Assembly: GCA_013112725.1 (NCBI GenBank)
Contig: JABFFZ010000042.1
Coordinates: 1 to 47,339, forward strand
DNA length: 47,339 nt
DNA from: Chloroflexota bacterium
GTDB lineage: Bacteria; Chloroflexota; Anaerolineae; Promineifilales; Promineifilaceae
Reading direction: 5' to 3'
Position 1 is the stretch's first letter. The number at the start of each line of letters is the position of its first letter. A model generated the notes under the pieces. The model ran no database searches, was not told where the DNA came from, and saw only the letters and a program-made list of their open reading frames with translations. Shown here in pieces: positions 25,563 to 36,343 of the stretch. Both the position numbers and the translations under genes were made by a program.

Positions 25563-25695
25563 ATCGTTGTCTCTCTCGTTCCACTGCCAGGTCACGCCGC
25601 CACAAGGCCAGCACTGCCTCAGCTACCTGCCGCACCTGTTCCGGCGTCAGTTTGCCTTTTGTTTCTTGTTGTGTGGTTGATTGTGTCTCGGCCAT
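25549..25695 (-). CDS. 48-aa helical protein coupled to the tube gene
   Basis: A small frame from ATG 25695 to TAG 25549 encodes MAETQSTTQQETKGKLTPEQ, then VRQVAEAVLALWRRDLAVER and ERQRYGQR. It overlaps the start of the second tube gene by 14 nt. The C-terminal helix with the ERER motif resembles the tail of the 886-aa protein, so both may bind the same partner in the baseplate or tube. The overlap, the codon use and this shared motif support it as real. No family is assigned; similar small genes occur next to tail-assembly genes in other phage-tail-like loci. Confidence 0.7.
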   Translation of the reverse strand: MAETQSTTQQETKGKLTPEQVRQVAEAVLALWRRDLAVERERQRYGQR

Positions 25696-25750
25696 AGTCA
25701 GTAATCCGTAATCGGGCAATCGGGAAACTGAGGATCACCTAGTCACCCCA

Positions 25751-26116
25751 TCATCCCCTCATCCCCAGCGGCGCTACCTGCACCTGAAACGCCGTCTGGC
25801 AGGCCGGGCAGACAGCGCCAATGGCGACGTATTCGCTGCTGTTAAACCGCAAGTATAGTTCTTGCAGGTAGGCCAAGTCAGCGGCAAAAAGATGGGCAAT
25901 CAGGTCGGGGGTCACGGCCGTGAGCGTCCCTATCTGCGTCACCACCCGGCTCAACAACAGCACCGGCAGATACGATTCATTCGCCCGTACACGGGGGTCA
26001 TTCATCGCTTCTATCTCATCCATCGCCAGCGCCAGGCGCATACGGCCGTATTGATGCACCATACCCGCCGCATCCACATAACCCCTGGGGAGATAAAATT
26101 CCACTTCGGTCTGCAT
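25751..26116 (-). CDS. Tail-assembly-type protein between the tube genes
   Basis: The 121-aa product likely starts at the ATG at 26116 (MQTEVEFYLPRGYVDAAGMV); the longer reading would translate the upstream repeat. It has a pattern found in tail-assembly proteins of phage-tail-like loci: LPRGYVDAAGMVHQYGRMRL, then MNDPRVRANESYLPVLLLSR and LFAADLAYLQELYLRFN. A CPAC motif near the C-terminus could bind zinc with other residues or form a disulfide. It probably acts in tube or baseplate assembly and is not a stable shell component, by analogy. Position between the two tube genes supports this. Confidence 0.82.
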   Translation of the reverse strand: MQTEVEFYLPRGYVDAAGMVHQYGRMRLALAMDEIEAMNDPRVRANESYLPVLLLSRVVTQIGTLTAVTPDLIAHLFAADLAYLQELYLRFNSSEYVAIGAVCPACQTAFQVQVAPLGMRG

Positions 26117-26117
26117 A

Positions 26118-26177
26118 ATGAGTAATTGGCTAATTGGGTAATTGGGCAATTACGAAATTACCCAATTACCCAATTAC
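26118..26177. repeat. Palindromic simple repeat (TAATTGGG type)
   Basis: GTAATTGGCTAATTGGGTAA faces TTACCCAATTACCCAATTAC, giving a hairpin between the first tube gene and the tail-assembly gene. Confidence 0.72.
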
Positions 26178-26180
26178 ACC

Positions 26181-26624
26181 CTACTGTACGCGCACAATAT
26201 ACTCATGCGCAATCGTCAATTCTTCCACGCCAATCTCGTTGCTGTCCGCTTTCGGCTGCGGGCCACTCACCTTCACCGGCCACGCATTTTCAAAATTCCA
26301 GCGCGCCACTGGCGCTAACTGCTGGTTATACATCACCACCGACCCATTGTGGCGGGCCGCGTCCACATTGCCATCTTCCACCTGCTTGCGCCAGTTCCAG
26401 ATGTCCATGCTGCTGGTAATGCCCCGCTTCAAGGTAATATTTTCCCACTTCAACCGGCCGGGCAGTTTCATCACCACCTCCTGGCCGCTTTCGGTGATCA
26501 CCTTATGCTCCACAATTTCCTGTTCTGAGCCTAAACCGGAACATTCGGTGAAATAACCGGTAATAACACCTTGAATTTCCACGCCGAAATGAAAACCAAC
26601 AAGGGGGTCTTCACGATCTGCCAT
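26181..26624 (-). CDS. Inner tube protein 1 (gp19-like, Pvc1/Afp1 type)
   Basis: The 147-aa product has the gp19 tail-tube signature: PLVGFHFGVEIQGVITGYFT, then ECSGLGSEQEIVEHKV, LPGRLKWENITLKRGI and a C-terminal ELTIAHEYIVRVQ. It is the main hollow tube through which cargo would pass. It follows the sheath gene, as in most contractile systems. Length and motifs match the family. Confidence 0.93.
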   Translation of the reverse strand: MADREDPLVGFHFGVEIQGVITGYFTECSGLGSEQEIVEHKVITESGQEVVMKLPGRLKWENITLKRGITSSMDIWNWRKQVEDGNVDAARHNGSVVMYNQQLAPVARWNFENAWPVKVSGPQPKADSNEIGVEELTIAHEYIVRVQ

Positions 26625-26645
26625 TGCATTTCTCCTTATCAGGAG

Positions 26646-26724
26646 GAATTAAGAATTAGGAATTATGAATTATGAAAGCTGACGGGTCAGCCGTTCATAA
26701 TTCATAATTCATCCTTCATAATTC
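26646..26724. repeat. Palindromic simple repeat (ATTATGAATT type)
   Basis: AGAATTAGGAATTATGAATT and following units are mirrored by TTCATAATTCATAATTCATC, forming a hairpin between the sheath gene and the first tube gene. The same unit family occurs at 18798-18862. Confidence 0.72.
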
Positions 26725-26727
26725 CCG

Positions 26728-28065
26728 CTACGCTTCCGCATCCGCGCCGGCCCACTGGCTCAGACGCAAGATCACGAATTCGGCCGGTTTCACCGGCGCC
26801 ATGCCGACTTCAATGATAAGCTGCCCCAGATCACGGATTTCGTGCGGGTTCAACTCCTCGTCGCACTTCACGTAGAACGCCTGCTCTGGGGTGGCCCCAA
26901 ACAGCGCCCCACTGCGCCAGACCACGCGCAAGAAAGCCACAATGTCCCGCCGTACCCGCGCCCACAGGTTGCTATCGTTGGGTTCAAACACCACCCACTG
27001 CAAACCCATATCCAGCGATTGCCCCACCTGGCTGAACAGGCGGCGCACGTTGATGTAACGCCATGAGCCATCGCTGCTGAGAGTACGCGCACCCCACACG
27101 CGAATCCCACGACCGGGGAAGGAGCGGATGCAGTTCACGCCAATAGGGTTGAGCGTGTCCTGTTCGCCTTTGGTCAGGTCAATTTCCAGGTTGGTGGCGC
27201 CCAGGATCACTTCGTTGGCCGGGGCTTTGTGAACGCCGCGTTCGGCGTCGGTGCGGTTGTAAATGCCTACAACATGGCCGCTGGGGGGCACAAACTTGCT
27301 GTTTTGTGGGCTGTCGCTCAGGTCGGCCACTTCGATCCAGGGGTAATACATAGCGGCATAGGAAGTATCGAAGTTGACGTAGTAACGCCAGTCGCGGGCG
27401 TCTTGGGCGCTGAGGCCGGGCGGCGTGTCCAACAAGGCAAAGCGGTACTGCATGTTTTCGCAGTGGGCGATCATCGCCGTTTGCACTTGCTTGACGCGCT
27501 TTTTGGCCTCTTCGGAACCATCGTACCCATAGAATACATCCGGGCAAACCAGCAGGCTGATGTTGCTGAACGCTTCCAACCCATTGATGCCGGTGCGTTC
27601 GGACACATCACCGATGAACTCTTTGGCCGTCAGCGGACCGAAGCTGGGTTCTGGTTCCGCTGCCGTCGCGTCGCCACCCTCGGCCGGGGCCTCATCCGCT
27701 TTGCCGGCCGGTTTGCGCGGCGCGGGTTTGGCTTTGGGCTTGGGCATCTCGGTGATGGCGCGCAGGCTGGTGACGTAACAGGGGCCACCGCCGTTGTTAA
27801 AGTAGCCGTAAACCGCATCGGGCATATACGCGCCTTCGACGAATCCGCCAAAGATGTTGGTATACTGCGTCCAGTTGGTGACAAGCATGGCGCGCCCCAA
27901 AACGGAGGAGTGCACTTCTTCGCCCTTGTCGTTGATGGACTTGATGCTGGCTTCGGCTGTGATGCCCAAAAAGGCGGTGATGGAGGTTCCCGCCGCCTCA
28001 ATGGGCTTGGTGCCTTTGTCTACCTGTTCAACATAGACACCAGGAGTTGCGTATGCTACAGCCAT
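26728..28065 (-). CDS. Contractile sheath protein (Pvc2-4/Afp2-4 type)
   Basis: The 445-aa product begins MAVAYATPGVYVEQVDKGTK, the classic sheath start, with GTSITAFLGITAEASIK after it. It ends with EVGMAPVKPAEFVILRLSQW, the conserved sheath C-terminus that extends an arm to the next subunit. A Pro/Lys/Ala-rich stretch at about residues 108-150 (KPKAKPAPRKPAGKADEAPA and following) looks like a flexible surface insertion within the fold. Only one sheath gene is present, compared with two or three in PVC and Afp. The gene is followed by a hairpin repeat and then the first tube gene. Confidence is very high. Confidence 0.95.
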   Translation of the reverse strand: MAVAYATPGVYVEQVDKGTKPIEAAGTSITAFLGITAEASIKSINDKGEEVHSSVLGRAMLVTNWTQYTNIFGGFVEGAYMPDAVYGYFNNGGGPCYVTSLRAITEMPKPKAKPAPRKPAGKADEAPAEGGDATAAEPEPSFGPLTAKEFIGDVSERTGINGLEAFSNISLLVCPDVFYGYDGSEEAKKRVKQVQTAMIAHCENMQYRFALLDTPPGLSAQDARDWRYYVNFDTSYAAMYYPWIEVADLSDSPQNSKFVPPSGHVVGIYNRTDAERGVHKAPANEVILGATNLEIDLTKGEQDTLNPIGVNCIRSFPGRGIRVWGARTLSSDGSWRYINVRRLFSQVGQSLDMGLQWVVFEPNDSNLWARVRRDIVAFLRVVWRSGALFGATPEQAFYVKCDEELNPHEIRDLGQLIIEVGMAPVKPAEFVILRLSQWAGADAEA

Positions 28066-28117
28066 ATTTCATTCTCCTTGTGAACGTGGGGCTGGTTGGG
28101 TGAACCAGGCCGCCATA

Positions 28118-28205
28118 ATACATAAAACGTAATGCGTAATGCGTGAACCGTAATCCGTATTTCGTAAACCGAAGTTCGATTACGGCTTACGGGTCACGGA
28201 TTATG
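28118..28205. repeat. Palindromic simple repeat (CGTAAT/ATTACG type)
   Basis: Repeats of CGTAATGCGTAATGCG and CGTAATCCGTATT type on the left face GATTACGGCTTACGGGTCAC on the right, in the 264-nt gap between the DUF4255 gene and the sheath gene. Confidence 0.6.
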
Positions 28206-28280
28206 GGCCAGGCGGGGCGCGATTTTGGATGAGGTTGTGGGGTTTCATTTCGATTATTTCTCCTGCCTCTGTTCGTATTC

Positions 28281-28325
28281 GGCGATGAATCGCCGTCAAA
28301 TGGCGATAAATCGCCGACTACGAAC
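28281..28325. repeat. Dispersed intergenic repeat (GATAAATCGCCGACTACGAA)
   Basis: Two units, GGCGATGAATCGCC and GGCGATAAATCGCC, lead into GACTACGAAC. A near-identical core (GATAAATCGCCTACTACAAA) lies upstream of the gene at 43202, so this is a dispersed element in this genome. Confidence 0.55.
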
Positions 28326-28329
28326 GGGG

Positions 28330-29184
28330 CTATAGTTCAATGTCGTAGTTGCCTTTGGTGTTGGGAACGGTGATTTTGAGCTCTTTAGGCTTGCCGGTTT
28401 CGGGGGTGGCGACCAGGGTGTAATTGCCTTCGAGTAGACCACCCAGGCGGAAACGGCCGTCGCTATCCGTCCTATCCACCAATCCCCGCTCACGAATCTC
28501 CACGCGAATGCCCGGCTGCGGCTCTCCCTTTTGCAGCACGTAGCCACCAATATAAAGCGCCTCGGCGGCCATGCTCGTGCCCGGTTCCAACGCGCTCTGG
28601 CGCGGGTCAGGAGACAGCCCGGTGCGCATGGTAAAGGTGCGTACCGGCGGCCCGGTGACTTCTTGCCAGGGATCCATGGCCACTGTGACCAGGTAGGAGA
28701 TGCTGGGGCGCATCTCATTATCCAGGGCGCTCCAGACCTCGGCCGGATTGGTCAGCTTATCATGGCTGGCCACGCGCCCCTGAATTTCAAACGCCTGCCC
28801 CTGCATATCACCGACCAAAAACGTATCTTCCAGGATAGGGTTGCGGAACAGGGCCATAAGGACGCGGGAGAGCAGCCGGTGTTCGTCATCTGGTTCGGCG
28901 GCCCAGGTGGTGATCATGTAATAACAGTCCACGCGGAAGGGGGTGCGTTTTAGATGCGCCAGATCAAGATGCGGCCCGCCGTTTTGTTTGATTTGCTCCC
29001 ATTGGTGCTGGCGCAACACCACGTTTTCGCGCACGTCATAGAGGAAGAAGTTGATGGTTGGTTTGGCCAGTTTGGCGCTCCATTCGCGCTTGGGCTGGTC
29101 AAACTTTACGTCAATCTCCCCATTTTTAATGGGAATCTCGGCGACGAGTAGTTTTTTGATGGATTCGTCCAGATCGGCGAGCAT
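28330..29184 (-). CDS. DUF4255 tail-terminator protein (Pvc16/Afp16 type) with a carboxypeptidase-like domain
   Basis: The 284-aa product opens with MLADLDESIKKLLVAEIPIK and TINFFLYDVRENVVLRQ, the DUF4255 pattern of tail-terminator proteins that cap the tube and set tail length. From about residue 205 it carries a beta-sandwich of the carboxypeptidase-regulatory type (ALYIGGYVLQKGEPQPGIRV, then GRFRLGGLLEGNYTLVATP), an add-on found in some DUF4255 proteins. It lies between the sheath and DUF4157 genes. The extra domain may face outward at the distal end of the tube; that is inference. Confidence 0.9.
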   Translation of the reverse strand: MLADLDESIKKLLVAEIPIKNGEIDVKFDQPKREWSAKLAKPTINFFLYDVRENVVLRQHQWEQIKQNGGPHLDLAHLKRTPFRVDCYYMITTWAAEPDDEHRLLSRVLMALFRNPILEDTFLVGDMQGQAFEIQGRVASHDKLTNPAEVWSALDNEMRPSISYLVTVAMDPWQEVTGPPVRTFTMRTGLSPDPRQSALEPGTSMAAEALYIGGYVLQKGEPQPGIRVEIRERGLVDRTDSDGRFRLGGLLEGNYTLVATPETGKPKELKITVPNTKGNYDIEL

Positions 29185-29197
29185 GGTGAAAGACCTT

Positions 29198-29239
29198 CGT
29201 AATTGGGTAATTGGGCAATTACCTAATTACTCCATTACG
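29198..29239. repeat. Palindromic simple repeat (TAATTGGG type)
   Basis: GTAATTGGGTAATTGGGCAA is mirrored by TTACCTAATTACTCCATTAC in the short gap between the DUF4157 gene and the DUF4255 gene. Confidence 0.65.
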
Positions 29240-30020
29240 CAACCAACTCCTCTTCTTCCATCTCTTGCGCCTGGGCCAGTTCTTCTTCCTCTTCTTGCAG
29301 TTGCAACTCGTCTTCTTCCTCCTGGGCTTGAATCGGTTCTTCCTCTTCTTGAGCCTGAACCGGCTCTTCTTCCTCTACTTCCTGCATTTGCAGTTCGTCT
29401 TCTTCGGCTTCGCGCTGGATGTTGTCGGGTTGGGCCATGACGGTTTCGGCGACGTGGTCGGCTTCGGCCTCATACTGGTCGTTGGGGTCGTTGACGGCCA
29501 TTTTGCCCTGGACAGATGGGGCCGACGCGCCTTGCTGCACCACATGGGTGAGTTCGTGGGCGATGAGGGTCTGGCCTTCGCTGCTGGCGGGATTGTATTC
29601 GCCAGCGCGGAAGAAGATGTCGTTGCCGGTGGTGAAGGCTTTGGCGCCGAGTTGGTGGGAGAGTTGGTCGGATTGGCTGTCGGTGTGGATTTTGACGCCG
29701 CTGAAATCCTGGCCCATGGTGGCCCCGGCTTTGGCGGCCATGCCATCGTCCAGACTATGGCCGCTGCCGCGCTGCTGGTTGATGGCGCTGGCGGTGTCGT
29801 CGTCCAGTTCGGTGGGGCCGCTACCGCTGCGTTGGGCCAGGAATCGCTGCACGGCCGTGTTGCCCACCGTTTGCTGCATGTGCTGTACGGCCGTGGCATC
29901 CAGCCGCCCCGCTAATGGATCTGCCGAAACGGGGGCGTTCTCCTTTTGGGGGGATTGCGTCTCCACTGCCGGTTTTGGCTTCACCTTTCCCTTATCTTCA
30001 AAAGCGTGTTCAGATGGCAT
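29235..30020 (-). CDS. DUF4157 protein with an acidic Glu/Gln-rich tail
   Basis: The 261-aa product starts at the ATG at 30020, with GGAGG six bases upstream; an in-frame TTG at 30032 would sit inside that ribosome site. Residues about 45-65 carry LDATAVQHMQQTVGNTAVQR, the same core as the cargo leaders. The DUF4157 domain follows (LDDGMAAKAGATMGQDFSGV, then LIAHELTHVVQQG with an HExxH motif, then YEAEADHVAETV). The last 60 residues are strings of Glu and Gln (EEEEPVQAQEEEEPIQAQEE). DUF4157 is common in eCIS loci and is suggested to be a loading or processing factor. The HELTH motif could be a protease site. Here it sits next to the ATPase gene. Confidence 0.9.
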   Translation of the reverse strand: MPSEHAFEDKGKVKPKPAVETQSPQKENAPVSADPLAGRLDATAVQHMQQTVGNTAVQRFLAQRSGSGPTELDDDTASAINQQRGSGHSLDDGMAAKAGATMGQDFSGVKIHTDSQSDQLSHQLGAKAFTTGNDIFFRAGEYNPASSEGQTLIAHELTHVVQQGASAPSVQGKMAVNDPNDQYEAEADHVAETVMAQPDNIQREAEEDELQMQEVEEEEPVQAQEEEEPIQAQEEEDELQLQEEEEELAQAQEMEEEELVA

Positions 30021-30040
30021 GGTGTCCTCCAAAAAAGCTA

Positions 30041-30092
30041 TTGGGATATTTGAGATATTGGGGTGCTGCCACTATCTCAATATCCTAATAGC

Positions 30093-30101
<9 letters not shown>
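30041..30101. repeat. Palindromic simple repeat (GATATTGAG type)
   Basis: TTGGGATATTTGAGATATTG on the left is mirrored by TATCTCAATATCC and AGCTCAATATCC on the right; the right arm overlaps the stop codon of the ATPase gene. Confidence 0.65.
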
Positions 30102-32287
<2,186 letters not shown>

Positions 32288-32288
<1 letters not shown>

Positions 32289-32563
32289 CACGCGCCTCGC
32301 GCCCCCTTCTGGATGGGTTCAAACAGGTTGTCGAGTTCGGCATCCTGGGTGGTATAACGGGCGACAATACGGCTGATCTCGGCAGTGTCGGTGAAGTAAT
32401 ACTGGCGGTCAGATTGCACATGGCGAATCCAGCCGCGCCAGATGGGCGCATCAGGCACAGGTGTTACGCCATCCTCCCGATTTTCCTTCCAGATGCGGAT
32501 GACAAAGGAGTGTGCCTCCTTTTCAAATTGGGACATCACGCCGGTATCTTGTTGTTCATCCAT
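32288..32563 (-). CDS. 91-aa protein at the head of the eCIS operon
   Basis: The most likely start is ATG 32563 (MDEQQDTGVMSQFEKEAHSF). The product contains HSFVIRIWKENREDG and APIWRGWIRHVQSDRQYYFT, a pattern I recall from small proteins near similar ATPase genes, but I cannot name a family. It has no membrane segment. Its stop overlaps the ATPase start, so the two are coupled; it may regulate or bind the ATPase. As the first gene, it lies next to the divergent promoter region before the M36 protease gene. Confidence 0.72.
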
Positions 32564-32729
32564 ATGCACCCACCGATAACCGGTCACCATTTACCGATTA
32601 CCGATGTGGAGTGTAATACGGCCGTCTCACAAAACTCTCACAAGCCCCCTGTCACGGCCGTTTTGTAATCATCTGCATAGTGTGGTTTTTACCATTACAA
32701 TCGTGGCATTAATCAGGAGGCAAACGACC
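32564..32729. promoter_or_regulatory. Divergent intergenic region between the eCIS operon and the M36 protease
   Basis: This 166-nt gap separates the leftward eCIS operon from the rightward protease gene, so it should hold promoters for both. It contains an ACCGATAACCGGT-like palindrome, two ACGGCCGT octamers and a strong ribosome site (AGGAGG at about 32715) for the protease. I could not assign -35/-10 boxes with confidence. Confidence 0.45.
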
Positions 32730-35700
32730 ATGACCCGATTCACAACCATGATTGCTGCCGTGATGGGGCTTTTACTCACCGCCCTGGTATTCACCACCCC
32801 TGCCCAGCCCGGCCAACAACCGGGCAGCACTGCCAGGCAAAACGCCAACTCAGACGCTCTTTCCATTGCCCTGGCACACCTGGAACAAAACAGGGACGTT
32901 TGGGGGCTGACGGCGGCCGATCTGGCCGAAGTCAACGTGACGGACGTAACGGTCAGCCGTCTCAGCGGCGTCACGGCCGTTTACCTGGAACAGCAGTTAG
33001 ACGGTATTGCCGTTTTTAATGGCCTCATCAATATCAGTGTGATGCCCCATGGTGATGTGTTGGCGATAGGCAACCGGTTTGTCTCTGACCTGGCTGGCGC
33101 TGTTTCGGACAGAACTGCCAGCATCACCGCCGCACAGGCCGTGCAGACCGCCGCCGCCCATTTGGGACTGCCGCTGCAAACACCCCTACAAACCATCGAA
33201 CGAGCAAGTGGCGCGGCTCAAGAAACGGTGTTTAACGCAGATGGTATCTCCCAAAATCCCATCCCTGCCAGACTGGTGTATGACGCATCGGGCAATGAAG
33301 TGCGGTTAGCCTGGAATGTCATCATCTACCAGCTTGATGGTTTACATTGGTGGAACGTGCGGGTAGACGCCAATACGGGCGACATCTTGTCCCAAAATGA
33401 TTGGGTGGTGTATGACCATTTTGAACTTCCTGAAGGCGGCGATTTGCATGGCGATCAACCCGTGTTTTATGCCCCCACGCCCGTAGCCGATGGCAGCAGC
33501 TATCGCGTGTTTCACCTGCCGGTGGAAAGCCCCAGCCATGCGTCCCCGCCCGCGCCGGCCGACGGCCGTACCCTGCAAGACCAGCCCGCCGATGCCATTG
33601 GTTCCCCCTTTGGCTGGCATGACACCGACGGCGTGACCGGCCCCGAATTCACCACTACCCAGGGCAACAACGTCCACGCCTACACCGACATTGACGGCAA
33701 CGGCATCCCTGACCCTGGCTCCAGCCCCGATGGCGGCCCCGACCTGGATTTTGACTTTCCGCTAGACCTGACCCAACCACCCGGCGCCTATCGCCCCGCC
33801 TCTGTGACCAACCTGTTTCACTGGAACAACCTGATGCACGATGTCAGCTACCGCTATGGTTTTGACGAAATACATGGCAACTTCCAGGAAAACAATTACG
33901 ATAATGGTGGCCTGGGCAGTGACTATGTGAATGCCGAAGCGCAGGACGGCATGGGCACAAATTGTGGTAATTTTGCCACGCCGCCGGATGGCGCAAACCC
34001 ACGTATGCAGATGTGCGTCTGGACGGCTGCTACGCCCCAAAGAGATGGCGCTCTGGACAACGGCATTGTCGCCCACGAATATGGGCATGGCATTGCCAGC
34101 CGTATGGTTGGCGGCCCCAGTAATGTGAGCTGCCTGAACAACGCCGAGGCGATGCTGGAAGGGTGGGCCGACTGGCAGGCGCTCATCATGACCATGGAAA
34201 ATGGCGATCTGGGCGCAGACCAACGGGGAATCGGCACGTATGTCTTGAATCAACCACCCACGGGGGGCGGTCTCCGCCCGGCCCCTTACACCACCGACAT
34301 GACAGTCAACAGCTATACCTATGCCGATTTGCCGGGCGTTGTGGGGGCGCATGGTGTGGGGTTTGTGTGGGCGACGATGTTGTGGGAAATGAACTGGGCG
34401 TTGATTAACGCGCACGGTTTTGACGAAGACCTGTACCCACCCGATCCGCCGGTCAACACGTGGTCTGGCAATCAACTGGCCCATGCGCTGGTCACAGAGG
34501 CGCTGAATCTGACGCCTTGTGGGCCAGGGTTTGTAGACGGCCGTAACGCCATCCTCAATGCTGACATGGCCCTGACCGGTGGGGAAAACCAATGCCCCAT
34601 CTGGGCGGCCTTTGCCAAACGGGGATTGGGCTTTAGCGCCAGCCAGGGCAGCCCGAACAACACCAATGATGGCACAGCCGCGTTTGATACGCCCTTGTTC
34701 TGCCAGGGGCTGGATGTGACCCCCACTTCACAGGATATTTGCCAGGGGGAGACGGCCGTTTACACCGTTGGCGTGGGCGAAGCGTTCAGACCGCCTGTGA
34801 CCCTGAGCGCCACAGGCAACCCGGCCCCTTCTTCAGCATCTTTTGAGCCGAATCCGGTCACGGCCGTGCCCGCTACCACCGAATTGACCATTGCCAACAC
34901 GGGAGCAGTGGCCGCAGGCAGCTACACCCTCAATATTCTGGGGGGTGATGGCACTGTGACCGATACCCTTACGGTTGACCTCACTATGCTGGCAGGCGCC
35001 CCCGATGCGGCCCCCGTGTTGACCGCACCCCCAGATGGCAGCAGCAACGTACCAACCTCACCCACTCTGATCTGGAATCCTACGGCCAACACCAGCCATT
35101 ACCATATAGAAATTGCCACGGATGCCACCTTTAGCAGCATTGTCTACATGGCCGATGAACAAACCACCACCCATAACGTGGCAGTGGCTTTGGCGCCTGA
35201 TACCGGGCATTACTGGCGGGTAACGGCCGTGAACTCCTGCGGCAGCAGCCCTGCTTCTACGGCATTCAGCTTCACCACTGCCAACATTATTTGCGCCACA
35301 CCCCAGGCGCCCATCCCCGACAATAATCCGGCAGGGGTCAATGGCACCATCACCATTCCTATCAGCGGCGCTATTCTGGATATGGACATCATGGTTAATG
35401 CCACCCACCCCTGGGTAGGCGACCTGATCTTCACCGTCAGTCACAATGGCACGGCCGTTACCATTATTGACCGTCCGGGCCACACCACCAGCGGCTTTGG
35501 CTGCCCTGGTGATGACATTGACGTGACCGTCAACGACGAAGGGCCACATGGCAATATCGAAACACAGTGTGCCAATGCCCCGGCCATTTTTGGCGACCGG
35601 GTGGGCGGCGACCCACCCCATACCGGCCTATTGGCGGCTTTTGATGGCCTGGACATCGGTGGCAGTTGGACGCTTAATGTTTCTGATGCAGCCTCCGGTC

Positions 35701-36128
35701 AGTCAGGCACATTGGTGCAGTGGTGTGTGGCGCCCACCCTGGTGGTGGAGAGCAGTGGCGTCACCCTTTCGCCAGACCAGGCAGCGTCAGGTGCGCCGGG
35801 CAGCGCCGTCACGTATACCCTGAGCATCAGCAACACCGGCAATACCACAGACACCTTTTCCTTGAGCACCGCCAATGACAATGGCTGGTTAGGTGATCTT
35901 TCCGCCAGCAATATCATGTTGGCTGCCGGAGCCAGGGAGGCAGTGCTGGTAACGGTGCATGTGCCCACCACCGCCGCCAATGGTGAGATAAATGTGACCA
36001 CGGTGACGGCCGTGTCTGGCAACAACCCCGCCGTCACCGACAATGTAACGCTGGTAACCACCGCGACGGCCGTGATAGCCCCCACCTACCTGATCTATTT
36101 ACCGGCTATCTTACGACCAGAACCCTGA
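32730..36128 (+). CDS. Secreted M36 (fungalysin-like) metalloprotease with a P domain and a YLPA tail
   Basis: The start is ATG 32730, nine bases after AGGAGG; upstream in-frame codons lack this. The 1132-aa product has a signal peptide (MTRFTTMIAAVMGLLLTALV), an FTP-like propeptide, and the M36 catalytic domain with HEYGHGIASRM near residue 448. A fibronectin-like repeat comes next, then a proprotein-convertase P domain (about 860-1010) and a CARDB-like repeat. It ends in TYLIYLPAILRPEP. The YLPA ending recurs in the protein at 43202 and is typical of secreted proteins in this lineage. It is outside the eCIS operon and likely acts as an exported protease. Confidence 0.93.
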   Translation: MTRFTTMIAAVMGLLLTALVFTTPAQPGQQPGSTARQNANSDALSIALAHLEQNRDVWGLTAADLAEVNVTDVTVSRLSGVTAVYLEQQLDGIAVFNGLINISVMPHGDVLAIGNRFVSDLAGAVSDRTASITAAQAVQTAAAHLGLPLQTPLQTIERASGAAQETVFNADGISQNPIPARLVYDASGNEVRLAWNVIIYQLDGLHWWNVRVDANTGDILSQNDWVVYDHFELPEGGDLHGDQPVFYAPTPVADGSSYRVFHLPVESPSHASPPAPADGRTLQDQPADAIGSPFGWHDTDGVTGPEFTTTQGNNVHAYTDIDGNGIPDPGSSPDGGPDLDFDFPLDLTQPPGAYRPASVTNLFHWNNLMHDVSYRYGFDEIHGNFQENNYDNGGLGSDYVNAEAQDGMGTNCGNFATPPDGANPRMQMCVWTAATPQRDGALDNGIVAHEYGHGIASRMVGGPSNVSCLNNAEAMLEGWADWQALIMTMENGDLGADQRGIGTYVLNQPPTGGGLRPAPYTTDMTVNSYTYADLPGVVGAHGVGFVWATMLWEMNWALINAHGFDEDLYPPDPPVNTWSGNQLAHALVTEALNLTPCGPGFVDGRNAILNADMALTGGENQCPIWAAFAKRGLGFSASQGSPNNTNDGTAAFDTPLFCQGLDVTPTSQDICQGETAVYTVGVGEAFRPPVTLSATGNPAPSSASFEPNPVTAVPATTELTIANTGAVAAGSYTLNILGGDGTVTDTLTVDLTMLAGAPDAAPVLTAPPDGSSNVPTSPTLIWNPTANTSHYHIEIATDATFSSIVYMADEQTTTHNVAVALAPDTGHYWRVTAVNSCGSSPASTAFSFTTANIICATPQAPIPDNNPAGVNGTITIPISGAILDMDIMVNATHPWVGDLIFTVSHNGTAVTIIDRPGHTTSGFGCPGDDIDVTVNDEGPHGNIETQCANAPAIFGDRVGGDPPHTGLLAAFDGLDIGGSWTLNVSDAASGQSGTLVQWCVAPTLVVESSGVTLSPDQAASGAPGSAVTYTLSISNTGNTTDTFSLSTANDNGWLGDLSASNIMLAAGAREAVLVTVHVPTTAANGEINVTTVTAVSGNNPAVTDNVTLVTTATAVIAPTYLIYLPAILRPEP

Positions 36129-36130
36129 CA

Positions 36131-36340
36131 TATGGGTACACAGATTAAACGGATGAGACGGATTTTCACGGATGAATGAAAAAATCCGTAGGTCTTCAGG
36201 AATTCAGGGGGTTGACAACCCGTGAAACGTGAAACGTGACCAGAGAGACATCACGTTTCACGTTTCACGCCAAACCCCACGAAATCCCAAAGAGCCAAAT
36301 CCGTGAGCATCCGTCTCATCCGCGTTATCCGTGTATCTAC
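36131..36340. terminator. Nested inverted repeat between convergent genes
   Basis: An outer repeat (left ACACAGATTAAACGGATGAG, right CTCATCCGCGTTATCCGTGT) encloses an inner one (CGTGAAACGTGAAACGTG facing CACGTTTCACGTTTCACG). It fills the 215-nt gap between the M36 gene and the convergent ATPase gene and could end transcription from both sides. Confidence 0.6.
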
Positions 36341-36343
36341 TCT

